From the NCBI GenBank assembly GCA_905221605.1, contig CAJNDS010002288.1, positions 496,421 through 516,645 on the forward strand: a DNA stretch of 20,225 nt, in the 5' to 3' direction. Numbering within the stretch: position 1 is the first letter of the stretch; each line of letters opens with the position of its first letter. The DNA is from Symbiodinium natans. Its lineage: Eukaryota; Sar; Dinophyceae; Suessiales; Symbiodiniaceae. The notes beneath the pieces were generated by a model, which saw only the letters and a list, made by a program, of their open reading frames with translations, did not search any database and had not been told where the DNA came from. This document shows positions 9,901 through 15,831 of this stretch, one piece after another. The position numbers were made by a program, and so were the translations under genes.

Positions 9901-10007
9901 AACCCTAAAACCCTAGCAGGGCTCCGGCTCTGTCCCCCAAAATCCATGGCTTGCTCGAGGAGCGCACAGTCACGGATGCAGGCACTGAAGCCTACCTCGC
10001 TCCGGAG
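402..10007 (+). CDS. Split Ser/Thr protein kinase gene (overall model, incomplete)
   Basis: Nine short coding segments on the + strand spell, in the correct order, the hallmarks of a eukaryotic protein kinase: GQGGFGCV (ATP loop), an alpha-C-like helix with QEIR, LRHPHIIRV (beta-4), FIMEYAAGGEL (hinge), EDEARTFFKQIVRA (alpha-E), HRDLKLENVLLD (catalytic loop), KIVDFGLSDY (Mg-binding DFG) and GTEAYLAPE (activation/P+1 loop). HRDLKxxN is the Ser/Thr signature, and the closest general resemblance is to the CAMK/AMPK-like group. The catalytic Asp, Asn and DFG Asp are all present. From 3845 onward the segments join without a frame break if GC, GT and GA donors and AG|G acceptors are used. The beta-3 Lys and all of subdomains IX-XI (DxWSxG onward) were not found, so I cannot say whether this is a working gene, a pseudogene, or one that continues outside the window. 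The start codon is also not identified. Confidence 0.85.
658..744. mobile_element. Small hairpin element, family 1 (AACAGTCCTTA ends)
   Basis: The 26-bp arms 658-683 and 719-744 are inverted copies with three mismatches and share AACAGTCCTTA. The length (87 bp) and lack of coding capacity resemble MITE or introner elements. A target-site duplication is not obvious. Confidence 0.72.
785..1010 (-). repeat. Dispersed CCCTAAA-type repeats
   Basis: Short CCCTAAA runs (785-835, 905-1010) with single variants, in intron-like region A. Confidence 0.8.
1362..1432. repeat. G18 tract and C14A14 composite homopolymer
   Basis: There is a G18 at 1362-1379, then C14 (1405-1418) passing directly into A14 (1419-1432). 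Confidence 0.9.
1637..1744 (+). CDS. Kinase exon B: probable alpha-C helix segment
   Basis: The frame containing 1685-1744 reads VPKKSFRQFSDLQRVFQEIR. The last part matches a kinase alpha-C helix: in QEIR followed by ALRNLRHPHII (exon C), the Glu sits nine residues before the H of HP, as in AMPK-type kinases. Boundaries are unresolved. The frame is open from 1637 (after TTAG), with other AGs ending at 1656, 1665, 1672 and 1685. At the 3' side ATAAGG|CCCAGG needs a junction after 1744 to keep frame with exon C, yet no GT, GC or GA donor lies there. The segment just before VPKK reads FLCR, not the expected A-x-K, so the ATP-anchoring Lys is either on another exon or lost. The assignment rests mainly on similarity to alpha-C and its position. 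Confidence 0.55.
1799..1880. mobile_element. Small hairpin element, family 1
   Basis: Inverted arms GTTCCCCTTTTACTATCAG plus TCCTT (from 1799) and AAGGACTGTTAG (from 1858, ending GGAAC at 1880). Same family as 658-744. Confidence 0.7.
2255..2327. mobile_element. Small hairpin element, TGGTCCTTAAT ends
   Basis: TGGTCCTTAAT at 2255-2265 is exactly inverted at 2317-2327, enclosing about 50 bp rich in GGG and CCC runs. It may be related to family 1 through GTCCTTA. Confidence 0.6.
3189..3225. repeat. Poly-C tract (C37)
   Basis: An uninterrupted run of 37 C, preceded by CCCCCCCG. Confidence 0.92.
3605..3631. repeat. Poly-C followed by poly-A
   Basis: TTAAA followed by about 17 C and about 10 A; the same composite as at 1405-1432. 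Exact run lengths are hard to trust by eye. Confidence 0.8.
3845..3892 (+). CDS. Kinase exon C: alpha-C/beta-4 (LRHPHII)
   Basis: Sixteen codons in phase 0 read ALRNLRHPHIIRVLDA, the classic loop between alpha-C and beta-4 of protein kinases (L-x-HPxI). The acceptor is CTGCGCAG|GCC at 3844/3845. The donor is GCC|GCCCGA at 3893, a GC donor. This choice is supported because the next exon then continues in frame as VADHPDSICFIMEY. A GT inside the exon (3881) would cut off the beta-4 strand. Confidence 0.85.
4240..4380. mobile_element. 141-bp hairpin element, family 2 (TACTTGGAGGTTCATGG ends)
   Basis: TACTTGGAGGTTCATGG at 4240 is exactly inverted at 4364-4380. The match extends inward through AACCAGTTATAACTGTAC versus its near-complement, giving arms of about 45 bp. 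There is no coding capacity. A second member of nearly the same length is at 7247-7388, so this is a repeat family. Confidence 0.82.
4536..4603 (-). repeat. CCCTAAA to CCCTAAG array
   Basis: Three or four CCCTAAA units followed by about six CCCTAAG units, so a single point variant has spread as a block. It ends 33 bp before the exon D acceptor. Confidence 0.92.
4637..4698 (+). CDS. Kinase exon D: beta-5 and hinge (FIMEYAAGGEL)
   Basis: The exon starts after GTTCAG at 4637 with GTC GCT GAT and reads VADHPDSICFIMEYAAGGEL, then CC of a split codon. The hinge MEYAxGGEL is typical of CAMK/AMPK-type kinases and contacts the adenine of ATP. The donor GC at 4699 (CTGCC|GCACCC) leaves phase 2. Joined to exon E it gives ELPRGYVEEHSFLEEDE, a normal alpha-D. 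TTTAGGG repeats begin 11 nt after the donor, at 4710. Confidence 0.87.
4710..4969 (+). repeat. TTTAGGG telomere-type arrays with 8-bp variant block
   Basis: Two TTTAGGG runs (4710-4792 and 4850-4969, with a few variant units) flank seven copies of an 8-bp unit, GTGTAGAG and close variants, at 4793-4848. The 8-mer looks like a locally expanded mutant of the telomere unit. Confidence 0.93.
5402..5459. repeat. 58-bp imperfect hairpin
   Basis: GAGAAGCG..GATGTGTT and AACACATTCGCTTCTC are inverted copies around a GT-rich loop, in intron D. Confidence 0.6.
6015..6057 (+). CDS. Kinase exon E: alpha-D segment
   Basis: The acceptor is GGGCTAAG|G at 6014/6015. After the one split-codon base the 43 nt read RGYVEEHSFLEEDE. 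The donor at 6058 is GAG|GTCTGG, the only GT donor among introns C-H. The reading frame itself continues for a few codons (VWQW) before meeting TTAGGG. I chose 6057 as the end because phase 0 joining to exon F gives EEDEARTFFKQIVRA, matching the family pattern E-x-EAR-x-FF-x-QI. Confidence 0.83.
6069..6156 (+). repeat. TTTAGGG-type array
   Basis: TTTAGGG units with TTTGGGG and TTCAGGG variants, directly downstream of the exon E donor. Confidence 0.88.
6310..6424 (-). repeat. CCCTAAA array (telomere unit on minus strand)
   Basis: About sixteen nearly perfect CCCTAAA units with one or two CCTTAAA variants, in intron E. Confidence 0.93.
6524..6698 (-). repeat. CCCTAAA array with variants
   Basis: About 24 units of CCCTAAA with CCCGAAA, CCCCAAA and CCCTGAA variants, ending 37 bp before the exon F acceptor. 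Confidence 0.92.
6736..6768 (+). CDS. Kinase exon F: alpha-E microexon (33 nt)
   Basis: Eleven codons read ARTFFKQIVRA, the alpha-E helix that precedes the catalytic loop. The acceptor is CCATGCAG|GCA (6735/6736). The donor at 6769 is GCC|GCCAGA, a second GC donor in the same sequence setting (GCC|GCC) as exon C. Phase 0 on both sides joins it to VHYIHSKKIIHRDLK. At 33 nt it is far too short for ordinary ORF finders. Confidence 0.87.
6913..6955. repeat. T14 followed by G29
   Basis: Reverse complement of the poly-C/poly-A composite, with TTAAACCC-like sequence on its C side. Confidence 0.9.
7073..7159. mobile_element. Small hairpin element, family 1
   Basis: The left arm has CCCCCTTAAACTAACAGTCC and the right arm ends CTGTCAGTATAGGGGG, inverted to each other with a few mismatches. 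It lies in intron F. A half copy with only the right arm lies at about 5935-5965. Confidence 0.72.
7247..7388. mobile_element. 142-bp hairpin element, family 2
   Basis: It is similar along its length to the element at 4240-4380, with the same ends (TACTTGTAGGTTCATGG and GAACCTCCAAGTA) and inner arms around TATAACTGTACTTAACC. Two copies in two introns of one gene suggest intron-directed spread. Degenerate relatives are seen at about 8190-8275 and 9325-9460. Confidence 0.82.
7623..7745. mobile_element. 123-bp hairpin element
   Basis: The left arm around CCCAAAAAGGACATAGGCAA and the right arm ending TTTTTTGCTAATGTG then TTTTTTGGG are imperfect inverted copies about 35 bp long. It lies in intron F. 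Confidence 0.65.
7881..7939 (-). repeat. CCCTAAA array
   Basis: Eight successive CCCTAAA units in intron F. A two-unit remnant is at 7795-7810. Confidence 0.92.
8048..8167. mobile_element. 120-bp hairpin element with AT core
   Basis: TGGTTCTTCGTAGGGAATGA at 8048 is inverted (with few mismatches) at 8138-8167, ending CTACAAAGAACCA. The core is (TA)n at 8097-8111. It lies in intron F. Confidence 0.75.
8301..8377 (+). CDS. Kinase exon G: catalytic loop (HRDLKLENVLLD)
   Basis: The acceptor is CGGCTCAG|GTA (8300/8301). The exon reads VHYIHSKKIIHRDLKLEN followed by VLLDAHN, with the proton-acceptor Asp (8337-8339), the Ser/Thr-type Lys (8343-8345) and the metal-binding Asn (8352-8354). The donor at 8378 is ACAG|GCAAGG, which is a consensus donor with C in place of T. 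It leaves phase 2, so AG joins G of exon H to give Arg and the sequence HNRCKIVDFG. This exon anchors the whole model. Confidence 0.93.
8378..8657 (+). other. Intron G (GC-AG, 280 nt)
   Basis: It starts GCAAGG and ends GGCGCAG. A perfect TTTAGGG array takes up over 40 percent of it (8402-8520). No CCCTAAA block is seen on the acceptor side. Confidence 0.87.
8402..8520 (+). repeat. Perfect (TTTAGGG)17 array
   Basis: Seventeen exact TTTAGGG copies (119 bp) without a single substitution, beginning 24 nt after the exon G donor. This is the longest uninterrupted telomere-type run in the window. The absence of variants suggests recent insertion or homogenisation. Confidence 0.97.
8658..8699 (+). 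CDS. Kinase exon H: DFG magnesium-binding segment
   Basis: The acceptor is GGCGCAG|G at 8657/8658. The exon reads CKIVDFGLSDYVS, with the DFG Asp at 8671-8673. The frame stays open to SSKAMSPLKN, so the 3' end is uncertain. A GA donor at 8700 (CCTC|GAAGGC) is the one choice that gives the phase needed by exon I as drawn. A GC donor at 8711 (ATGA|GCCCTT) would fit a shorter exon I starting at 9982. GA donors are known in dinoflagellates. Confidence 0.88.
8888..8993 (-). repeat. Degenerate CCCTAAA repeats
   Basis: CCCTAAA mixed with CCCTAAG, CCCCAAA and CCCGAAA variants, in intron H. Confidence 0.85.
9325..9460. repeat. TTTAGGG array held between hairpin ends
   Basis: TTTAGGG-type units at 9338-9432 are bracketed by GCAGGTTCATGG on the left and the inverted partner CCACGAACCTTCAAG on the right. 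These ends resemble the terminal repeats of the 141-bp hairpin family at 4240 and 7247. The element may have captured, or been seeded by, a telomere-type array. Confidence 0.7.
9640..9916 (-). repeat. Degenerate CCCTAAA-type repeats
   Basis: Irregular CCCTAAA, CCCCAAAA and CCCTCCTAAA units leading up to the exon I acceptor. Confidence 0.8.
9920..10007 (+). CDS. Kinase exon I: activation loop and APE motif
   Basis: The acceptor is CCTAGCAG|G at 9919/9920. The frame reads APALSPKIHGLLEERT and then VTDAGTEAYLAPE. GTxxYLAPE is the P+1 loop and APE motif that closes the kinase activation segment, with the conserved Glu at 10005-10007. A likely donor is GAG|GCTTGG at 10008, again GC. An alternative acceptor at 9981 (GATGCAG|GC) would shorten the loop. 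Downstream a TTTTAAGGG-type repeat starts immediately, and I cannot find the following exon (DxWSxG). Confidence 0.88.
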
Positions 10008-10016
10008 GCTTGGGGC

Positions 10017-10400
10017 TTTAAGGGCATTAAGGGTTTTACGGGGTTTTCAGGGCTTTAAGAGTTTTACGGGTTTTAAGGGTTTCAAGGGCTTTAAGGGTTT
10101 TAAGGGTTTCAAGGGCTTTAAGGGTTTTAAGGGTTTAAGGGTTTTAAGGGCTTTAAGGGCTTTAAGGGTGTTAAGATGTTTAAAGGTTTTAAGGGCTTTA
10201 AGGGTTTTAAGGGTTTGGGGTTTTAGGCTTTTTTTAAGGGTTTTAGGCTTTCAGGGGTTTAGGGTTTTAGGCGTTCAGGGGTTTTAGGGTGATAGGGTCT
10301 TAGGGTTTTAGGTTTATTGTTTTGGGGTTTCAGGTTTTAGGGTTGAGGGGTTTAGGGTCTTGGGGTTTAAGGGTTTTAGGGGTTTAGTTTTATAGGGTTT
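10017..10400 (+). repeat. TTTTAAGGG 9-bp repeat and decayed TTTAGGG
   Basis: From 10017 to about 10220 the sequence is a 9-bp-periodic repeat (GGGTTTTAA and GGGCTTTAA). It then decays into TTTTAGGG-like units to about 10400. Its 9-bp period yields an open frame of repeated Lys-Gly-Phe, which I regard as an artefact. It follows directly on exon I. Confidence 0.88.
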
Positions 10401-11055
10401 GACACGGTTAGGTCCCAAGAACCTTTGCTGTTGCGAGGCACCCTTGTGCAAATTGTGGATAAGTGGGTGGGCAAAGCACAAGCCGGCTGAGCCCACAACT
10501 CTTGAGGTCATTCGTCTCCAGCATGGCATGGGGTCTCAGCCCCGGGCGAACCCGCAGCCATTGTTGAAGTGTGGAACCGCCAGCTCTGCAGAGTCGGCTT
10601 GAAGCCAGGGCCGGCCCAACAGGCGGCTGTCTTTACCGCGTTCCTACATGTACCGGCAGCTTTGGAGATTGAGCTCCTCAAGCGATCAGGGCAGTTCGGG
10701 GTGTATTTTGGGCCAAGAGAGAGGGAGACACGCAAGCCCTCTCTGCGCTTCAGTGTCGTTTTGGCTTCCACGGCTAACCTTTCAGGAAGCCTGTGTCCTC
10801 AAACAAAGCCATGGGGCCATCACAGGCATTGCTCGCATACGGGGGTCCGTTGTGCAAAAGTGCTGATGAACAGGCCTGCATGGATCCTTGAGGCCAGACG
10901 CCCGGTTCCTAATCCCCCCCCCCCAATGTTAAATACCCCCCCCCCGTGGGTGGCTTAAATAGGGTCTATTTGGAAGCTGAGACTCGGGTTTTTAGACTAA
11001 CCAATGCGTCTCCACGAGAGTATTCTTGGAAGCTGAGAGTGGTGTTTTTGTGTGG
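10401..11055. other. Non-repetitive stretch without recognisable gene
   Basis: Open frames of 60-130 codons exist on both strands, but none shows a family motif, and no kinase subdomain IX-XI pattern was found. Short C runs lie near 10915 and 10938. It may be the rest of the intron after exon I, or a junction between the gene and the satellite region. Confidence 0.5.
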
Positions 11056-13931
11056 TAGATACAAAGGAAAGGGCATAAGAAAGTAGCGAAAGGAGCTCCT
11101 CAATTCCCTTCCTTATCTCCTATGCTCTTTTCTGTATTCATTGCAACAGGAGAATACAGGAAAAGGGCCTCCATTCCCCTCTTGTTCTTCCTTTCTTGTG
11201 TTTTTGTCATTTAAAGGGGAACAGGAGAAGAGAAGGGAAAGAGAAGGAGAGAGGAGAGATAAAAGGAAGACAATTTTAATGGGAAGAGCCAAGAAAAGAA
11301 TAGAAAAGAGAGATGAACAAAGAAGATGGAGAGACAAAACAAGGCGCAAAGAAAATGGCACTCTTCTTTATCTATCCTCTCTCCCTTCTCTCTCCCTTCC
11401 CTCTTTCTTTTCGAAACAGAAAAACGAAAAAGGAAGAACTTGAAAAGGAGAAGGGTAAGGAAAAGAGCAGAAGAGACAGGCCGAAAAGAGGGATATGATG
11501 AAGTATGGGCAAGGTCCACGCGCAAGGAGTCACTCTCTGCTTACCCTTCCACTGCTTTATCATACAAGTTCCTTTCTTGTGTTATATTAGTTAAAAGGTA
11601 ACAGAAGGAGAGAAGGGCAAGAGAAGTGAGAGAGGAGAGACAACAAGGAGGCCATTTGAATTTTCTGGAGGGGCACTGAAAAGAAGAGAAGACACAATAA
11701 ACAAGGAGACGGATAGCACTCTTCTTTATCTATCATCTGTCCCTTCCTTGTCTCTCGCTTTTCCCTCTATAATTAAAAAAATAGGTGCCCTCTCTCCTCT
11801 TCAGGAAGCCCCCTTGCCCTTATTTTGCTAGCTTTCTGAAACGACAAGGAAAACAACACATAGAAAGAGAGGAAAGGGAATGAAACAATAGGCAGTGGAG
11901 CTCTTCAGTGTCTTTACCTATCTCTTTTCTTCTTTTTCTTTTTAATTCAATAAGGAAAAGAAGCTTCCTTTGGTGTGATTTTGAGATTCAAAAGAGAACA
12001 AGAGAAGAGAAGGGAGAGAGAAAGGAGAGAGGAGAGATCAAAAGGAAACAATTTTCATGGGAAGAGCAATGAAAATCATGGAAGAGAAATGAAGACAGGA
12101 GAGGGAGGTGCAAAATCAGGCAAAGAGAAGATGGTGCTCGTTTTCTTCTTTCCTCTCTTTCTTATCTTTCCCTTTTAAATAAAAACAAAAGGAAGAACAA
12201 TGAACATGTAAAGGAACCCATTTTCTTTTTCCGTTTGGGAACAAGGAAAAGAACAGAGGCGATAGGGCGAGAGGAGGGATTTGCTGCAGCGTGGGGAGGG
12301 TCTACGGACAAGGAGCCAACCCCGCTCACTTTCCCCATCCATTGGAAAAGAAAGGAACATGGCCTCCATTCCCCTCTTGTTCTTCCTTTCTTGCGTTTTT
12401 GTCATTTAAAGGGGAACAGGAGAAGAGAAGGGAGAGAGAAGGAGAGAGGAGAGACAAAAGGATTGCATTGTTAATGGGAAGAGCAAAGAAAAGAATAGAA
12501 GAGAGATGAATAGAGAAGAGGGAGAGACAAAACAAGGCGCAGAGAAGATGGCACTCACTCTTTATCTATCCTCTCTTCCTTATCTCTCCCTGCCATCTTT
12601 CTTTTCGAAATAAGAAAACAAAAAGGAAGAACTATGAGAAGGAGAAGGGTAAGGAAAGGAACAGAAGAGATAGGCCGAGAGGAGGGGTATGATGAAGTAT
12701 GGACCGGTCCACGCGCCAGGAGTCACCCTCTGCTTACCCTTCCACTGCCTTATCATACAAGTTCCTGTCTTGTGGTTTATCAGTCAGAAGGAAACAGAAG
12801 GAGAGAAGGGAAAGGGAAGTGAGAGGAGATAACAAGGATGCCATTTTTCTGGAAGCACAACTGTACCGGAATGTGGCCACAACAAGCAGGCCAGGGAGGC
12901 TCAGGCGGGGCAAGTCTCTCCCTAATTAGAAAAAATCAACCTTGCTATTCACAGGTAGGCGCCCTTCTTCCTCTTCAGGAAATCGCCTTTCCCTTATTTT
13001 GTTATTTTGCTTTTTGAAGCGAATAAGAAAAACAACAAATAAGAAGAGAGGACAGGGAATGACTAGGTAAAGAGAGGAGCTTTTCAATTTCCTCCCTATC
13101 TCTTATGTTACTTTTCCTTCTTGGGCGGGTGTCCTTTTTCTTCCTTGAAGATGCAGAAAACTATCAAAAAGGACACCCGTTCCATCGCCCACAATTCCCT
13201 TCCTTATCTCCTATGCTCTTTTCCTTATTCATTGCAACAGGAGAATTCAGGAAAAGGGCCTCCATTCCTCTCTTGTTCTTCCTTTCTCGTGTTTTTGTCA
13301 TTTAAAGGGGAACAGGAGAAGAGAAGGGAAAGAGAAGGAGAGAGGAGAGATAAAAGGAAGACAATTCTAATGGGAAGAGACAAGAAAAGAATAGAAAAGA
13401 GAGACGAACAAAGAAGATGGAGAGACAAAACAAGGCGCAAAGAAAATGGCACTCTTCTTTATCTATCCTCTCTCCCTTCTCTCTCCCTTCCCTCTTTCTT
13501 TTCGAAACAGAAAAACGAAAAAGGAAGAACTTGAAAAGGAGAAGGGTAAGGAAAAGAGCAGAAGAGACAGGCCGAAAAGAGGAATACGATGAACTGAAAA
13601 GAAGAGAAGACACAAGAAACAAGGAGACGGATAGCACTCTTCTTTATCTATCTTCTGTCCCTTCCTTGTCTCTCGCTTCTCCCTCTATAATTAAAAAATA
13701 GGTGCCCTCTCTCCTCTTCAGGAAGCCCCCTTGCCCTTATTTTGCTAGCTTTCTGAAACGACAAGGAAAACAACACATAGAAAGAGAGGAAAGGGAATGA
13801 AACAATAGGCAGTGGAGCTCTTCAGTGTCTTTACCTATCTCTTTTCTTCTTTTTCTGTTTCATTCAATAAGGAAAGGAAGCTTCCTTTGGTGTGATTTGA
13901 GATTTAAAAGAGAACAAGAGAAGAGAAGGGA
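11056..13931. repeat. Polypurine/polypyrimidine block, three diverged copies
   Basis: One strand switches repeatedly between purine-rich and pyrimidine-rich runs of 50-150 nt. Three diverged copies of a unit are visible: about 11100-12190, 12195-13180 and 13191-13930. Landmarks are CCTCCATTCC at about 11168, 12363 and 13260, then a polypurine stretch beginning GGGGAACAGGAGAAGAGAAG at about 11216, 12412 and 13307. The third copy lacks roughly 174 bp corresponding to about 11500-11675. Frames across it encode only K/E/R- or L/S/F-biased peptides and shadow each other on both strands, so no gene is called. Confidence 0.85.
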
Positions 13932-14131
13932 GACCCGGGCTCGTAATTTAGTATTGAGGGGGAGGCCCGGCCTCGTGATTTAGTATCGGGGAATTTAAAA
14001 AATCAATTTCATTTCAATGTCCAGGGGCCCGATTTGGCCAAATTTTGCCGGGCAAAATTTGGCTAAATCGAGCCGCGCATTTCTCATCGCGTACGACGAG
14101 CAGCCCGATTTGGCCAAATTTTGCCCGCAGA

Positions 14132-14414
14132 CTGCCCGGCAAAATTTGGCCAAATCGAGCCGCGATAGTTCAAATAATTTCGGGCCTCCAGAAAGGCGCG
14201 GCTCGATTTGGCCAAATTTTGCCGGGCAGCCTCCGGGCAAAATTTGGCCAAATCGGGCTGCCCTTCGTATGCGATGAGAAATGCGCGGCTCGATTTGGCC
14301 AAATCTTGCCCGGAGGCTGCCCGGCAAAATTTGGCCAAATCGAGCCGCGCCTTTCTGGAGGCCCGAAATTATTTAAACTATCGCGGCTCGATTTGGCCAA
14401 ATTTTGCCGGGCAG
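14132..14414. repeat. Giant hairpin, 124-bp arms
   Basis: The arms 14132-14255 and 14291-14414 are inverted copies with only two mismatches, around a 35-bp loop. The arms themselves contain repeated shorter palindromes of the form ATTTGGCCAAAT. Confidence 0.95.
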
Positions 14415-14880
14415 CCTCCGGGCACTTTTGGCCCCCCCCCTTTTCGGATTTAAATTATTTAAATTATTTTATTTAAATTATTTAATTCCAGGGTGGAATT
14501 AAATAGTTTTAATAATTTAAAGCCCCCTTGCCCTTATTTTGCTAGCTTTCTGAAACGACAAGGACAACAACACATAGAAAGAGAGGAAAGGAATGAAACA
14601 ATAGGCAGTGGAGCTCTTCAGTGTCTTTACCTATCTCTTTTCTTCTTTTTCTGTTTCATTCAATAAGGAAAAGAAGCTTCCTTTGGTGTGATTTGAGATT
14701 TAAAAGAGAACAAGAGAAGAGAAGGGAGGCCCGGGCTCGTGATTTAGTATCGGGGAATTTAAAAAATCAATTTCATTTCAATGTCCAGGGGCCCTGCCGG
14801 GCAAAATTTGGCCAAATCGAGCCGCGCATTTCTCATCGCGTACGACGAGCAGCCCGATTTGGCCAAATTTTGCCCGCAGA

Positions 14881-15163
14881 CTGCCCGGCAAAATTTGGCC
14901 AAATCGAGCCGCGATAGTTTAAATAATTTCGGGCCTCCAGAAAGGCGCGGCTCGATTTGGCCAAATTTTGCCGGGCAGCCTCCGGGCAAAATTTGGCCAA
15001 ATCGGGCTGCCCTTCGTATGCGATGAGAAATGCGCGGCTCGATTTGGCCAAATCTTGCCCGGAGGCTGCCCGGCAAAATTTGGCCAAATCGAGCCGCGCC
15101 TTTCTGGAGGCCCGAAATTATTTAAACTATCGCGGCTCGATTTGGCCAAATTTTGCCGGGCAG
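14881..15163. repeat. Giant hairpin, second copy
   Basis: The same 283-bp structure as 14132-14414. One of the two arm mismatches (in GATAGTTTAAAT) is paired here. A third copy begins at 15644 and loses its right arm at the satellite junction. Confidence 0.95.
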
Positions 15164-15197
15164 CCTCCGGGCACTTTTGGCCCCCCCCCTTTTCGGA

Positions 15198-15250
15198 TTT
15201 ACATTATTTAAATTATTTAAATTATTTAAATTATTTAAATTATTTAATTC
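15198..15250. repeat. 9-bp AT-rich repeat (TTTAAATTA)n
   Basis: About six units, ending in the small hairpin AATTCCAGGGTGGAATT. The counterpart at 14445-14480 is shorter. Confidence 0.85.
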
Positions 15251-15831
15251 CAGGGTGGAATTAAATAGTTTTAATAATTTAAAGCCCCCTTGCCCATATT
15301 TTGCTAGCTTTCTGAAACGACAAGGACAACAACACATAGAAAGAGAGGAAAGGGAATGAAACAATAGGCAGTGGAGCTCTTCAGTGTCTTTACCTATCTC
15401 TTTTCTTCTTTTTCTGTTTCATTCAATAAGGAAAAGAAGCTTCCTTTGGTGTGATTTGAGATTTAAAAGAGAACAAGAGAAGAGAAGGGAGGCCCGGGCT
15501 CGTGATTTAGTATCGGGGAATTTAAAAAATCAATTTCATTTCAATGTCCAGGGGCCCTGCCGGGCAAAATTTGGCCAAATCGAGCCGCGCATTTCTCATC
15601 GCGTACGACGAGCAGCCCGATTTGGCCAAATTTTGCCCGCAGGCTGCCCGGCAAAATTTGGCCAAATCGAGCCGCGATAGTTTAAATAATTTCGGGCCTC
15701 CAGAAAGGCGCGGCTCGATTTGGCCAAATTTTGCCGGGCAGCCTCCGGGCAAAATTTGGCCAAATCGGGCTGCCCTTCGTATGCGATGAAGAAATGCGCG
15801 GCTCGATTTGGCCAAATCTTGCCCGGAGGCC

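Larger units (their letters stand above)
8700..9919 (+). other. Intron H (GA-AG or alternative, about 1.2 kb)
   Basis: The donor is uncertain (GA at 8700 or GC at 8711); the acceptor is TAGCAG at 9919. Repeat polarity alternates: TTTAGGG at 8728-8776, CCCTAAA at 8888-8993, TTTAGGG at 9338-9432 inside a hairpin, and CCCTAAA-type at 9541-9570 and 9640-9916. The non-repetitive DNA at 9000-9320 is unclassified; no kinase motif was found in it. Confidence 0.7.

Noticed and set aside
9946-10287. 113-codon Lys-Gly-Phe repeat protein
   Set aside because: It reads the kinase exon I region in the wrong frame and then a 9-bp telomere-derived repeat.
10569-10958. 129-codon open frame downstream of exon I
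   Set aside because: No recognisable motif, overlapped by equally long frames on both strands, and it ends in poly-C; not enough to call a gene.
11113-13701. Many open frames of 60-137 codons in the purine-rich block
   Set aside because: Opposite-strand frames mirror each other, composition is extreme, copies differ by frame-breaking indels, and no motifs are seen.
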